Assembly: GCA_018894775.1 (NCBI GenBank)
Contig: JAHIPG010000299.1
Span: 1 to 9,774 of the forward strand
Length of the DNA: 9,774 nucleotides
Direction of reading: 5' to 3'
From: Nanobdellota archaeon
Lineage (GTDB): Archaea > Nanobdellota > Nanobdellia > SCGC-AAA011-G17 > VGLX01
Below are positions 1 to 4,812 of this stretch, piece by piece; position 1 is the stretch's first letter; every line of letters begins with the position of its first letter. The notes below the pieces were generated by a model. The model saw only the letters and a list, made by a program, of their open reading frames with translations. It was not told the origin of the DNA and made no database searches. Both the position numbers and the translations under genes were made by a program.

Positions 1-165
1 CTTGAATCTCTTGCTATCTAGAGGTTTGTCTATAACCTCTTTTTTTACAGCCTGGCTGATGTAGAATTCTCCGTCATATTTTTTTTTCAATTCTTCAAGG
101 ACCCATAGTAGATTATTTGTTACTATACTTATGATCGGTCCTGTGTCAAACACTATCCCCTTCAT
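1..165 (-). CDS. PIN-domain protein, N-terminal part (runs off left edge)
   Basis: The reverse strand from the ATG at 165 is open for 55 codons to the window edge, so only the N-terminus is present. It begins MKGIVFDTGPIIS, the first strand of a PIN nuclease fold with Asp7 as first acidic metal ligand. A second conserved acid, Glu43, lies in the segment AVKKEVIDKP, as in PIN proteins. PIN domains are usually Mg2+/Mn2+-dependent ribonucleases. No antitoxin-like gene lies directly upstream; the divergent neighbour is a membrane protein. A VapBC toxin is therefore not supported, although a partner could lie beyond the left edge. The start is supported by a TATA-like TTAAATAT about 26 bases upstream, implying a leaderless mRNA. 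The fold is fairly sure; the cellular role is unknown. Confidence 0.72.
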   Translation of the reverse strand, partial: MKGIVFDTGPIISIVTNNLLWVLEELKKKYDGEFYISQAVKKEVIDKPLDSKRFK

Positions 166-187
166 AGAATACTTATAATTCCAGCTC

Positions 188-195
188 ATATTTAA
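188..195 (-). promoter_or_regulatory. TATA box for the PIN-domain gene
   Basis: On the reverse strand this reads TTAAATAT, centred about 26 bases before the ATG at 165. That is the spacing seen for the other leaderless genes in this window. Confidence 0.4.
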
Positions 196-217
196 GATTT
201 TTCATAAAATAATTAAA

Positions 218-225
218 TTTAAATA
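218..225 (+). promoter_or_regulatory. TATA box for the 180-residue membrane protein gene
   Basis: TTTAAATA is centred about 26 bases before the ATG at 248, so transcription should begin at or next to the start codon. No Shine-Dalgarno sequence precedes this ATG, consistent with leaderless translation. Confidence 0.5.
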
Positions 226-247
226 ACAGACATCTTCATATATCCTT

Positions 248-790
248 ATGGGTTCAAAGATTAAGAAAACTATATTGTCTGTAAGCATTGCTATAATCCT
301 TTTACTGTTTGTTATATATGGTATAAGCACTTTTTATGTTGCGCCTAAGTATGAGGATTTTTGTGATTATTCTGAGCCTGTTCACCAGGTAGAAACTGAG
401 GAAGAATGTGAGGCTTCAGAAGGAAAATGGACTGATTATAGCAATGAAAGGCCTGTCCCAAGAAAGGTTGATTCTGAAGACGACATTTCAGAAGGTTGGT
501 GCAATTTTAACTATTATTGTAATAAAGATTATGATGCTGTAAGAGAACATCATAATAGGAATGTATTTATTATAGCTGTTATTATTGGGCTTGTAGCTGT
601 CCTTGCCGGAGGAATCATTCTTAAGCTTGAGAGTGTAAGCACAGGTATTATGGGTGGTGGAGCACTTACAATAATATATGGTATCCTTCGTTATTGGGGT
701 GACGCATCAGACACTCTAAGGTTTATAATCTTGGGCATAGTTCTTGCTATACTTATCTGGATAGGTTACAAGAAACTCGAGAAAAAGTAA
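248..790 (+). CDS. Four-span membrane protein with cysteine-bearing ectodomain, function unknown
   Basis: This 180-residue protein was not matched to a named family. An N-terminal hydrophobic segment (about residues 8-30, after a lysine-rich start) is followed by an acidic soluble region (31-105) holding four cysteines at 39, 54, 85 and 91. Three more hydrophobic segments follow at about 106-125, 131-148 and 157-174, with a lysine-rich end. The basic N-terminus places the first end in the cytoplasm and the cysteine region outside, where the four cysteines could form two disulfides. A piece of the ectodomain (EEECEASEGKW) resembles short Cys-Gly-Trp segments that I recall from DPANN surface proteins; that is recollection, not a search result. 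The ATG at 248 is chosen because a TATA box sits at leaderless spacing. The gene stands alone between a divergent PIN gene and the phospholipase gene, which has its own promoter. Confidence 0.75.
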   Translation: MGSKIKKTILSVSIAIILLLFVIYGISTFYVAPKYEDFCDYSEPVHQVETEEECEASEGKWTDYSNERPVPRKVDSEDDISEGWCNFNYYCNKDYDAVREHHNRNVFIIAVIIGLVAVLAGGIILKLESVSTGIMGGGALTIIYGILRYWGDASDTLRFIILGIVLAILIWIGYKKLEKK

Positions 791-800
791 AACCCGAACA

Positions 801-808
801 TTTATAAT
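801..808 (+). promoter_or_regulatory. TATA box for the patatin-like gene
   Basis: TTTATAAT is centred 26-27 bases before the ATG at 831. This favours that ATG over the in-frame TTG just before it at 828. Confidence 0.5.
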
Positions 809-830
809 TTTGTAATTCTTATTATTATTG

Positions 831-1805
831 ATGAAAAAGAGGCGAAAGATAGGTTTAGCTATAGGTGGTGGAGCTGCTTATGGTCTTTCTGCTATAGGTG
901 TTCTTAAGGTATTAGAGGATAATAATATTCCTGTTGATGCAATAGCTGGTACTAGTATAGGTGCAGTAATAGGTGCCCTTTATGCTGCAGGTTATGATGC
1001 TGATAGTTTGAAGAAGGAAGTCTCTAGTGTTGAATGGAAGGAATTGTTAGATTTTGTCCTTCCTGAGAAAGGTTTAGTCAGTGGTAAGAAGATTGAGCAG
1101 TTCGTAAGAGACCTTATTGGTAATAAGAAGTTTGAAGACCTAAAGATACCTCTTTTCTTGACTGCTGTTGATGTTAAAAAAGAGAGACTTATCATTTTTA
1201 ACAAAGGAGATGTTGCTTCAGCTGTTAGGGCAAGTATAGCTATCCCTGGTGTTTTTACCCCTGTTGAGACTAAGGATATGACATTGGTTGATGGAGGAAT
1301 TCTAGACCCTATTCCAGTAGATCTTTTGAAGGATAAGGTAGATTTTACTATAGCCCTTTACTACCAAAAAAACCCCACATCAAGAGTTTATAAGATTTCG
1401 AAGCCTAGGAAGAGCAAGTTTCTTCAAAGCCTAAAATCTAATTTTTTAGAAACAGAATTTAATTATCTGGAACAGCTTTTAAAGAAAGGAAAGTTGAGAC
1501 TGCCTTTTCCTTTTAGATGGGTTTTATCTCCAAATTATATATACAAATGGGTAAAAAAACAGGACATTCCTGCATCTTCACTTAAGATATTAGAAGTGGC
1601 TAAAAAAGCCCATGTTATGATGACTGACCAGATTGCCTATCTGAAATTGGAGATAGACAAGCCTGATATTTTGGTATTACCAAAACTATTTCATATGAAC
1701 TGGTTGGAATTTGATAAGCAGGATTATGCTCGGCATCAGGGTGAACTTGCAATGCAGAATAAACTTCCTGAGTTGAAGAAGCTTCTTAGAAAGAGAAAAC
1801 GGTAA
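831..1805 (+). CDS. Patatin-like phospholipase (RssA-type)
   Basis: A 324-residue protein of the patatin/RssA hydrolase family, which cleaves acyl esters of lipids with a Ser-Asp dyad. All signatures are present: the glycine-rich oxyanion loop GGG at residues 12-14, nucleophile Ser42 in GTSIGA, the AIPGVFTPV segment (137-145), and catalytic Asp154 in VDGG. The core ends near residue 180. A C-terminal extension follows with several hydrophobic and basic stretches and a very basic end (KKLLRKRKR), which could bind acidic membrane lipids. It has no signal peptide, so it should act in the cytoplasm or at the inner membrane face. Natural substrates are uncertain in an archaeon, because archaeal lipids are ether-linked; exogenous or host acyl lipids are one possibility. 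The ATG at 831 fits the TATA spacing and there is no Shine-Dalgarno sequence. The gene seems monocistronic; the next gene has its own TATA box. Confidence 0.9.
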   Translation: MKKRRKIGLAIGGGAAYGLSAIGVLKVLEDNNIPVDAIAGTSIGAVIGALYAAGYDADSLKKEVSSVEWKELLDFVLPEKGLVSGKKIEQFVRDLIGNKKFEDLKIPLFLTAVDVKKERLIIFNKGDVASAVRASIAIPGVFTPVETKDMTLVDGGILDPIPVDLLKDKVDFTIALYYQKNPTSRVYKISKPRKSKFLQSLKSNFLETEFNYLEQLLKKGKLRLPFPFRWVLSPNYIYKWVKKQDIPASSLKILEVAKKAHVMMTDQIAYLKLEIDKPDILVLPKLFHMNWLEFDKQDYARHQGELAMQNKLPELKKLLRKRKR

Positions 1806-1806
1806 A

Positions 1807-1814
1807 TTTATAAA
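1807..1814 (+). promoter_or_regulatory. TATA box for the uS2 gene
   Basis: TTTATAAA starts right after the phospholipase stop codon and is centred 28-29 bases before the uS2 ATG at 1839. This supports 1839 rather than the in-frame TTG at 1833. Confidence 0.55.
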
Positions 1815-1817
1815 CAC

Positions 1818-1824
1818 TTTTTTT
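1818..1824 (+). terminator. T7 run after the patatin-like gene
   Basis: Seven T residues follow the phospholipase stop by 12 bases and could end its transcript, as T-rich tracts do in archaea. The tract also lies between the uS2 TATA box and its start, so it may simply be initiator DNA. Confidence 0.25.
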
Positions 1825-1838
1825 CTAATTAGTTGATT

Positions 1839-2450
1839 ATGAAACCTCAACAACAAGAGTTTTTGGTACCTTTGGATGTTTACCTAAAGGTTGGACTCCA
1901 TATCGGAACAAAATTCCGGACAAAATACATGGAGCCTTTCATATATAGGGTAAGGCCTGATGGTTTGGCAGTATTGAATGTGCAGAAGATTGATAAAAGA
2001 TTAGATACTGCTGCTAAGTTCTTGGCTCAATATGATCCTAAAGAGATTCTTGTTGTCTGCCGAAGGGAAAATGGTTGGAGAGCAGCAAAGCTTTTCCAAA
2101 AGCTTACAGGGATTAAGGTTATCACAGGGAGATATCCTCCTGGAATATTAACAAATCTTGCATTAGAAAACTTTGCAGAAGCAAAAATCATGCTGGTTAC
2201 AGATCCTTGGCCAGATAAGAATGCTATCAATGATGCAATTAGGGTTGGTATTCCTATCATAGCATTGTGTGATACAAACAATACATCTAACAATGTTGAT
2301 TTGGTCTTGCCTTGTAATAATAAAGGTAGGAAAAGCCTTGGTTTAATATTCTGGATATTAACAAAAGAGTATTTAAAGAATAAAGGTCTAATAAAGAAAG
2401 ATGCTGATCTCAAAGTCACGGTCGATGATTTCACACCCGAAACAGGTTGA
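1839..2450 (+). CDS. rps2: Small-subunit ribosomal protein uS2
   Basis: A 203-residue archaeal uS2, the usual length for archaea and without the longer bacterial C-terminus. It assembles on the 30S subunit between head and body. Family hallmarks are visible in order: LKVGLHIGTKFRTKYMEPF (residues 16-34), the RVRPDG turn (38-42), ILVVCRRENGW (70-80), GRYPPGILTN (97-106), TDPWPDKNAI (121-130) and CDTNNTSNNVDLVLPCNNKG (144-163). In many archaea rps2 sits near rps9, RNA polymerase subunits and enolase; here it follows a phospholipase gene and overlaps a CoA biosynthesis gene, so that order is lost. A TATA box at leaderless spacing supports the ATG at 1839. The last codons overlap the start of the kinase gene, suggesting co-transcription. 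Confidence 0.97.
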   Translation: MKPQQQEFLVPLDVYLKVGLHIGTKFRTKYMEPFIYRVRPDGLAVLNVQKIDKRLDTAAKFLAQYDPKEILVVCRRENGWRAAKLFQKLTGIKVITGRYPPGILTNLALENFAEAKIMLVTDPWPDKNAINDAIRVGIPIIALCDTNNTSNNVDLVLPCNNKGRKSLGLIFWILTKEYLKNKGLIKKDADLKVTVDDFTPETG

Positions 2451-3081
2451 TTCTAATATAGAGCAGTACCTTGTAGGTCTGACAGGAAATATTTGTTCTG
2501 GTAAGACGAAAGTTTCTGAGTATTTCCATGAACTAGGAGCATGTGTTATTGATCTTGATAAGGTTGTTCATGATTTGTATCGATATGATTTTTCTTTGAA
2601 GTACTCTTTGTATAAGGAGTTTGGATTGAAGATATTTAACTTTAAGTTAGAGATTGATAGAAAAAAACTTGGTAAGATTGTTTTCTCAGATAAGGAAAAA
2701 ATGAAGCAATTGGAATCTATCGTGTGGCCTTATGTTACAGAGAAGGCAAAGAAAGATATCAAAGATAAGAAGGATATAATCATATTTGAAGGTGCTATGA
2801 TTTATGAAGCAGGATTAGATAAGTCTTTTGATAGGAATGTTTTCGTTTTTGCTGATGAGAATAAGAGGCTTAAGAGGTTGGTGGATAGAAATAATGTCAC
2901 AAAGGAAGAGGCTTTGAAGCTGATTAAATCTCAGGTTTATGGTGTTAATAAGGAGTCTAAGGCAGATTATGTTGTTGAGAACAATAGCAGTTTTGATGTT
3001 CTTAAAAAGAATGTTGGTGTTGTTTGGAAAGCTTTGAATAAGGATTTTTTGGGAAAAAAGAACTTATCTACTGGAGGATAG
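2425..3081 (+). CDS. coaE: Dephospho-CoA kinase, bacterial-type CoaE
   Basis: CoaE performs the last step of coenzyme A synthesis, using ATP to phosphorylate the 3'-hydroxyl of dephospho-CoA. With the ATG at 2425 the protein has 218 residues, typical of CoaE. Visible marks are the P-loop GNICSGKT (residues 21-28), the Asp pair in VIDLDK (41-46), the IDRKKLGKIVFSD block, a Pro-containing LESIVWPYV segment where many CoaE proteins have HP, the Arg-rich lid (KRLKRLVDRN) and an ADYVVENN end. The P-loop Cys and Thr differ from the usual GIGSGKS. The ATG at 2401 is an alternative start adding eight residues; 2425 gives the smaller overlap with uS2 (26 bases), and neither has a good Shine-Dalgarno sequence. 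No promoter is seen, so expression probably depends on the uS2 transcript. Most studied archaea use an unrelated GTP-dependent enzyme for this step. Confidence 0.88.
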   Translation: MISHPKQVDSNIEQYLVGLTGNICSGKTKVSEYFHELGACVIDLDKVVHDLYRYDFSLKYSLYKEFGLKIFNFKLEIDRKKLGKIVFSDKEKMKQLESIVWPYVTEKAKKDIKDKKDIIIFEGAMIYEAGLDKSFDRNVFVFADENKRLKRLVDRNNVTKEEALKLIKSQVYGVNKESKADYVVENNSSFDVLKKNVGVVWKALNKDFLGKKNLSTGG

Positions 3082-3086
3082 TAATC

Positions 3087-3094
3087 TTTATAAA
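3087..3094 (+). promoter_or_regulatory. TATA box for the 81-residue membrane protein gene
   Basis: TTTATAAA is centred 27-28 bases before the ATG at 3118, just after the coaE stop codon. It indicates separate, leaderless transcription of the small gene. Confidence 0.5.
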
Positions 3095-3117
3095 TCGATT
3101 TCTTAATCTTGCTAAAC

Positions 3118-3363
3118 ATGGTAAAACTAAAAAAGCCTATGGTATGGAAAGAAGAGGATGGCACAAAGTATAAGATTTCTTACAGTGAAAAATTGCAACT
3201 GGAAAATCTTAAAGCAACTTATAGTCTGGCTAGGTGGCAGAAAAGAAATTTCTATGCTAAGTTGGTATTGATTTTGCTCTTTGCATTATTTACATCTGCG
3301 ACAATATTCTTGTTTTATAGGCTAGATTCAGTTAACTTTTTTAGTACAGTGATGGGTTGGTAG
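3118..3363 (+). CDS. Small single-span membrane protein, function unknown
   Basis: An 81-residue protein I do not recognise. Residues 1-45 are charged and soluble, with many lysines and aromatic residues. One strongly hydrophobic segment follows (about 48-68), then a short tail ending SVNFFSTVMGW. The positive charge before the segment predicts a cytoplasmic N-terminus and an outside C-terminus. It has no cysteines and no cleavable signal site that I can see. The ATG at 3118 is preferred over an in-frame TTG at 3109 because it lies at leaderless distance from a clear TATA box. It is convergent with the DUF3467-like gene. Real gene status rests on the promoter, the uninterrupted frame and the sensible membrane topology. 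Confidence 0.65.
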   Translation: MVKLKKPMVWKEEDGTKYKISYSEKLQLENLKATYSLARWQKRNFYAKLVLILLFALFTSATIFLFYRLDSVNFFSTVMGW

Positions 3364-3374
3364 TGTTTACACTA
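3361..3374. repeat. 14-base perfect inverted repeat over a stop codon
   Basis: TAGTGTTTACACTA has 6-base arms around TT, and its first three bases are the stop codon of the small membrane protein. It could be a weak hairpin at the transcript end or a protein binding site; a chance origin is also reasonable. Confidence 0.3.
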
Positions 3375-3385
3375 AAAGAGAAAAA

Positions 3386-3399
3386 TATTTTTATTTTTT
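3386..3399 (+). terminator. T-rich tract ending the small membrane protein transcript
   Basis: A tract made up almost wholly of T with a few A residues lies 20-odd bases after the stop codon and directly before the convergent gene's stop. T-rich tracts are the usual archaeal termination signal. Confidence 0.4.
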
Positions 3400-3720
3400 C
3401 TATCCTGTATAATTCGGTTTAGCTTGCTTTACTTTTTTCTTCGGCTTAGTATCTTTTAGATCCTTTTCTAGTTGTAGAACATTTTTCATGAGTCCTTGTG
3501 CTAGGGACCTTGCAGTTATTGAAGTTATTGCTAATTCACCAATTACTTTTTGTGTTACTGCATCAAAGAAGAATACTTTCAGAACACCCTCTTTCTTTAA
3601 CTTTTTGCCTTTCTTGTCAACAGGCATAGACCTTATTGATAATCCGATTGCGAATTCTTCAGCAAAAATACATTTTTCATTAGATGATCTTATTGCCAAT
3701 TCTATTTGTTGTTGGTTCAT
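3400..3720 (-). CDS. DUF3467-like small protein, function unknown
   Basis: A 106-residue soluble protein, reading MNQQQIELAIRSSNEKC at its start. The pattern of an alternating beta region (EEFAIGLSIRSMPV, then VLKVFFFD), a strand (GELAIT), then a helix (TARSLAQGLMKNVLQLEKDL) resembles the DUF3467 family. That assignment is by eye and tentative. The lysine-rich C-terminus (TKPKKKVKQAKP) looks disordered and could bind nucleic acid. The start at 3720 is chosen because GAGGTG lies seven bases upstream on the reverse strand; an in-frame ATG at 3735 would place that motif inside the gene. No TATA box lies between this gene and the tRNA-His gene 29 bases upstream, so both are probably on one transcript, which explains why this gene needs a Shine-Dalgarno sequence. 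Confidence 0.72.
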   Translation of the reverse strand: MNQQQIELAIRSSNEKCIFAEEFAIGLSIRSMPVDKKGKKLKKEGVLKVFFFDAVTQKVIGELAITSITARSLAQGLMKNVLQLEKDLKDTKPKKKVKQAKPNYTG

Positions 3721-3727
3721 TTGATTA

Positions 3728-3733
3728 CACCTC
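3728..3733 (-). promoter_or_regulatory. Shine-Dalgarno site GAGGTG
   Basis: Reverse-strand GAGGTG is complementary to the CACCUC of the archaeal 16S tail and is separated from the ATG at 3720 by seven bases. It decides the start of the DUF3467-like gene. Confidence 0.6.
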
Positions 3734-3749
3734 ATCGATAAAATTGAAG

Positions 3750-3821
3750 GGCGATAGGCGGGAATCGAACCCGCGTCTGAAGATCCACAGTCTCCAATTC
3801 TACCATTATACTACTACCGCC
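3750..3821 (-). tRNA. trnH: tRNA-His (anticodon GUG)
   Basis: Reading the reverse strand from 3821, an encoded G(-1) precedes acceptor strand GCGGTAG, which pairs with CTATCGC; G(-1) faces discriminator C73, the identity mark of tRNA-His. The anticodon arm GGAGA/TCTTC closes the loop CTGTGGA, giving anticodon GUG. The T arm is GCGGG/CCCGC with loop TTCGATT. The D arm is weak: GTAT/GAAT has two wobble pairs and an A-A mismatch, but its loop keeps the GG pair. No intron is present and CCA is not encoded, so it must be added. A TATA box precedes it. The DUF3467-like gene follows 29 bases downstream without its own promoter. Confidence 0.96.
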
Positions 3822-3848
3822 ATTAACTTTTTCTTAACTTGTTCTTGG

Positions 3849-3857
3849 TTTATATAA
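3849..3857 (-). promoter_or_regulatory. TATA box for tRNA-His
   Basis: The reverse strand reads TTATATAAA, centred about 32 bases before the first base of the tRNA. This would leave a leader of a few bases for RNase P to remove. Confidence 0.6.
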
Positions 3858-3932
3858 CTTTTGGAAAGATTATTTTATCCTCGGTTTTCTAAACACTTAT
3901 ATTTTTGATACCACTTAAGAGTAGTTAAAAAA

Positions 3933-3947
3933 CGAAACCTTTATATA
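3933..3947 (+). promoter_or_regulatory. Strong BRE/TATA promoter of the candidate small RNA
   Basis: CGAAACC followed by TTTATATA is a close match to an archaeal BRE plus TATA box and among the best in the window. No protein gene follows on this strand for more than 800 bases. The expected start is at about 3968-3971, just before a GC-rich hairpin. Confidence 0.6.
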
Positions 3948-3967
3948 GAAGTGTGTTCATTAGAATA

Positions 3968-4021
3968 GTATCACCTCTTTTTCCCCAGGGAGGAGCTTCG
4001 GCGACTCCCCAGGGTTTTTTT
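3968..4021 (+). ncRNA. Candidate orphan small RNA of about 54 nt
   Basis: The unit has a strong promoter, a compact GC-rich structure and a T7 end, but no gene. The predicted 5' end (G3968 or A3970) gives a single-stranded AUCACCUCUUUUU. Next comes a hairpin: CCC 3983-3985 pairs with GGG 4012-4014, then a CA/CA internal loop, then GGAG-rich stem 3988-3992 pairs with 4005-4009. A tandem GA/GA (3993-3994 with 4003-4004) follows, which can form sheared G-A pairs, then GC/GC closed by a UUCG tetraloop (3997-4000). T4015-T4021 follow. CCUC at 3974-3977 could alternatively pair with the GAGG at 3990-3993. I do not recognise the family; it is not SRP RNA, RNase P RNA or a box C/D guide. No ORF fits inside. 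A GC-rich patch in an AT-rich archaeal genome is a known sign of structured RNA. Expression is inferred. Confidence 0.5.
3988..4021 (+). terminator. Hairpin plus T7, end of the small-RNA unit
   Basis: The stem 3988-3992/4005-4009 with its UUCG-capped tip, followed by seven T residues, has the form of an intrinsic terminator on the + strand. The reverse strand has no T run after the hairpin, so it does not serve the nitroreductase gene. Confidence 0.5.
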
Positions 4022-4075
4022 AATCATCATAAAAACTTAGAGAGAACTGTCTATAATATTTATCAATGTGAAACA

Positions 4076-4723
4076 CTATTCTTTTTTAGAGAATTTAGAA
4101 AATATTTTTCCAAATAGACTTTTACTTTTCTGTTGGACTTGTCCAACTTTCTCTGTATGCTTTTCTAAGGGGAATGCTCCAAATCCTTTTTCTCCGCTGC
4201 CCCACACTTCAAAGAAACATATCTGGTCGACAGTCTTCCTTGGGGGAACATCAACCTCTTCTATCCCGTACCCTAATGCGACTATCGCTTCTGGCTCAAC
4301 ACCCTCAGGGATTCTTAAGACCCTTTTGACAGCATCCGGATCAAATGCTCCGACCCAGCATGTTGCTAATCCAAGGCTATGTGCTGTCAGTAAAATATTT
4401 TGTGTGAATCCAGCTATATTTTGTATTGAGTATAAGAATTCTCCACGTTCTTTATACAGCCTTTTTACATCAGCGATATTATTGCATACTACTAATATTG
4501 CAGATGCGTTCACCATCCATTTTTGTCTTAGGCACGCTGTAGCCAGCCTATCTTTTTTTTCTGCGTCAGAAATAATGATAACTTTCCAGTTCTGCAAGTT
4601 TCCTGATGAAGGTGCATACCTTGCTGTGTCTATAATATCTGCGATCAAGTCATGGGCTACAGGCTTATCAGGTTGATAGTTCCTAATACTCCGCCTATTT
4701 TTGATAGCCTCTTTTAACTCCAT
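4076..4723 (-). CDS. Nitroreductase-family FMN oxidoreductase
   Basis: A 215-residue flavoprotein of the nitroreductase fold, which uses NAD(P)H to reduce electron-poor substrates such as nitroaromatics, quinones or flavins. Visible signatures are the FMN-phosphate contact NRRSIRNY (residues 9-16), the APSSGNLQNWKV block (37-48), the central helix QNIAGFTQNILLTAHSLGLA (101-120) leading to TCWVGAF, the ALGYG turn (149-153) and the PPRK segment (160-163). Members normally work as homodimers with FMN at the interface. Residues 195-215 form an unusual added tail rich in Lys, Phe and Ser (KSLFGKIFSKFSKKE), possibly an amphipathic membrane-binding helix. The actual substrate cannot be read from sequence. 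The ATG at 4723 has a TATA box at leaderless spacing and diverges from the ligase gene. Confidence 0.92.
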   Translation of the reverse strand: MELKEAIKNRRSIRNYQPDKPVAHDLIADIIDTARYAPSSGNLQNWKVIIISDAEKKDRLATACLRQKWMVNASAILVVCNNIADVKRLYKERGEFLYSIQNIAGFTQNILLTAHSLGLATCWVGAFDPDAVKRVLRIPEGVEPEAIVALGYGIEEVDVPPRKTVDQICFFEVWGSGEKGFGAFPLEKHTEKVGQVQQKSKSLFGKIFSKFSKKE

Positions 4724-4743
4724 ACAGATTTATTAGGCCTCTT

Positions 4744-4751
4744 AATATAAA
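4744..4751 (-). promoter_or_regulatory. TATA box for the nitroreductase gene
   Basis: The reverse strand reads TTTATATT, centred 24-25 bases before the ATG at 4723. It shares an 89-base divergent spacer with the ligase promoter. Confidence 0.5.
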
Positions 4752-4782
4752 AAGTTTACTAACCTAATTGATAAAAGGAAAT

Positions 4783-4790
4783 TATTTAAA
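4783..4790 (+). promoter_or_regulatory. TATA box for the DNA ligase gene
   Basis: TATTTAAA is centred 26-27 bases before the ATG at 4813. An out-of-frame ATG at 4803 lies too close to it to be the start. Confidence 0.5.
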
Positions 4791-4812
4791 CATAGAAGAC
4801 AAATGATTAGTT

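Noticed and set aside
1..247. VapBC toxin-antitoxin pair
   Set aside because: The PIN gene has no small antitoxin gene directly upstream, and the neighbour is a membrane protein with its own divergent promoter.
828..1841. TTG starts at 828 and 1833
   Set aside because: An ATG follows three and six bases later in frame, at better TATA spacing and at the usual protein start.
3488..3724. + strand frame opposite the DUF3467-like gene
   Set aside because: No promoter or SD site; the opposite strand has an SD-led start and sensible protein composition. Confidence is lower here than for the longer shadows.
3924..3959. Reverse-strand mini-ORF MNTLLYKGFVF with GAGGTGAT in front
   Set aside because: The apparent SD is the complement of the small RNA's CACCTC segment. 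The ORF has 11 codons and no reverse-strand promoter, and its DNA is explained by the + strand BRE/TATA.
3983..4014. Kink-turn (L7Ae site) or box C/D guide
   Set aside because: The GA/GA step is symmetric, without the three-base bulge of a kink-turn, and no C box (RUGAUGA) or D box (CUGA) pair is present.
4068..4676. Long + strand reading frame of about 200 codons
   Set aside because: It lies antisense to the nitroreductase, which has every family motif. The + frame has no promoter or SD site, and its translation shows no recognisable domain.
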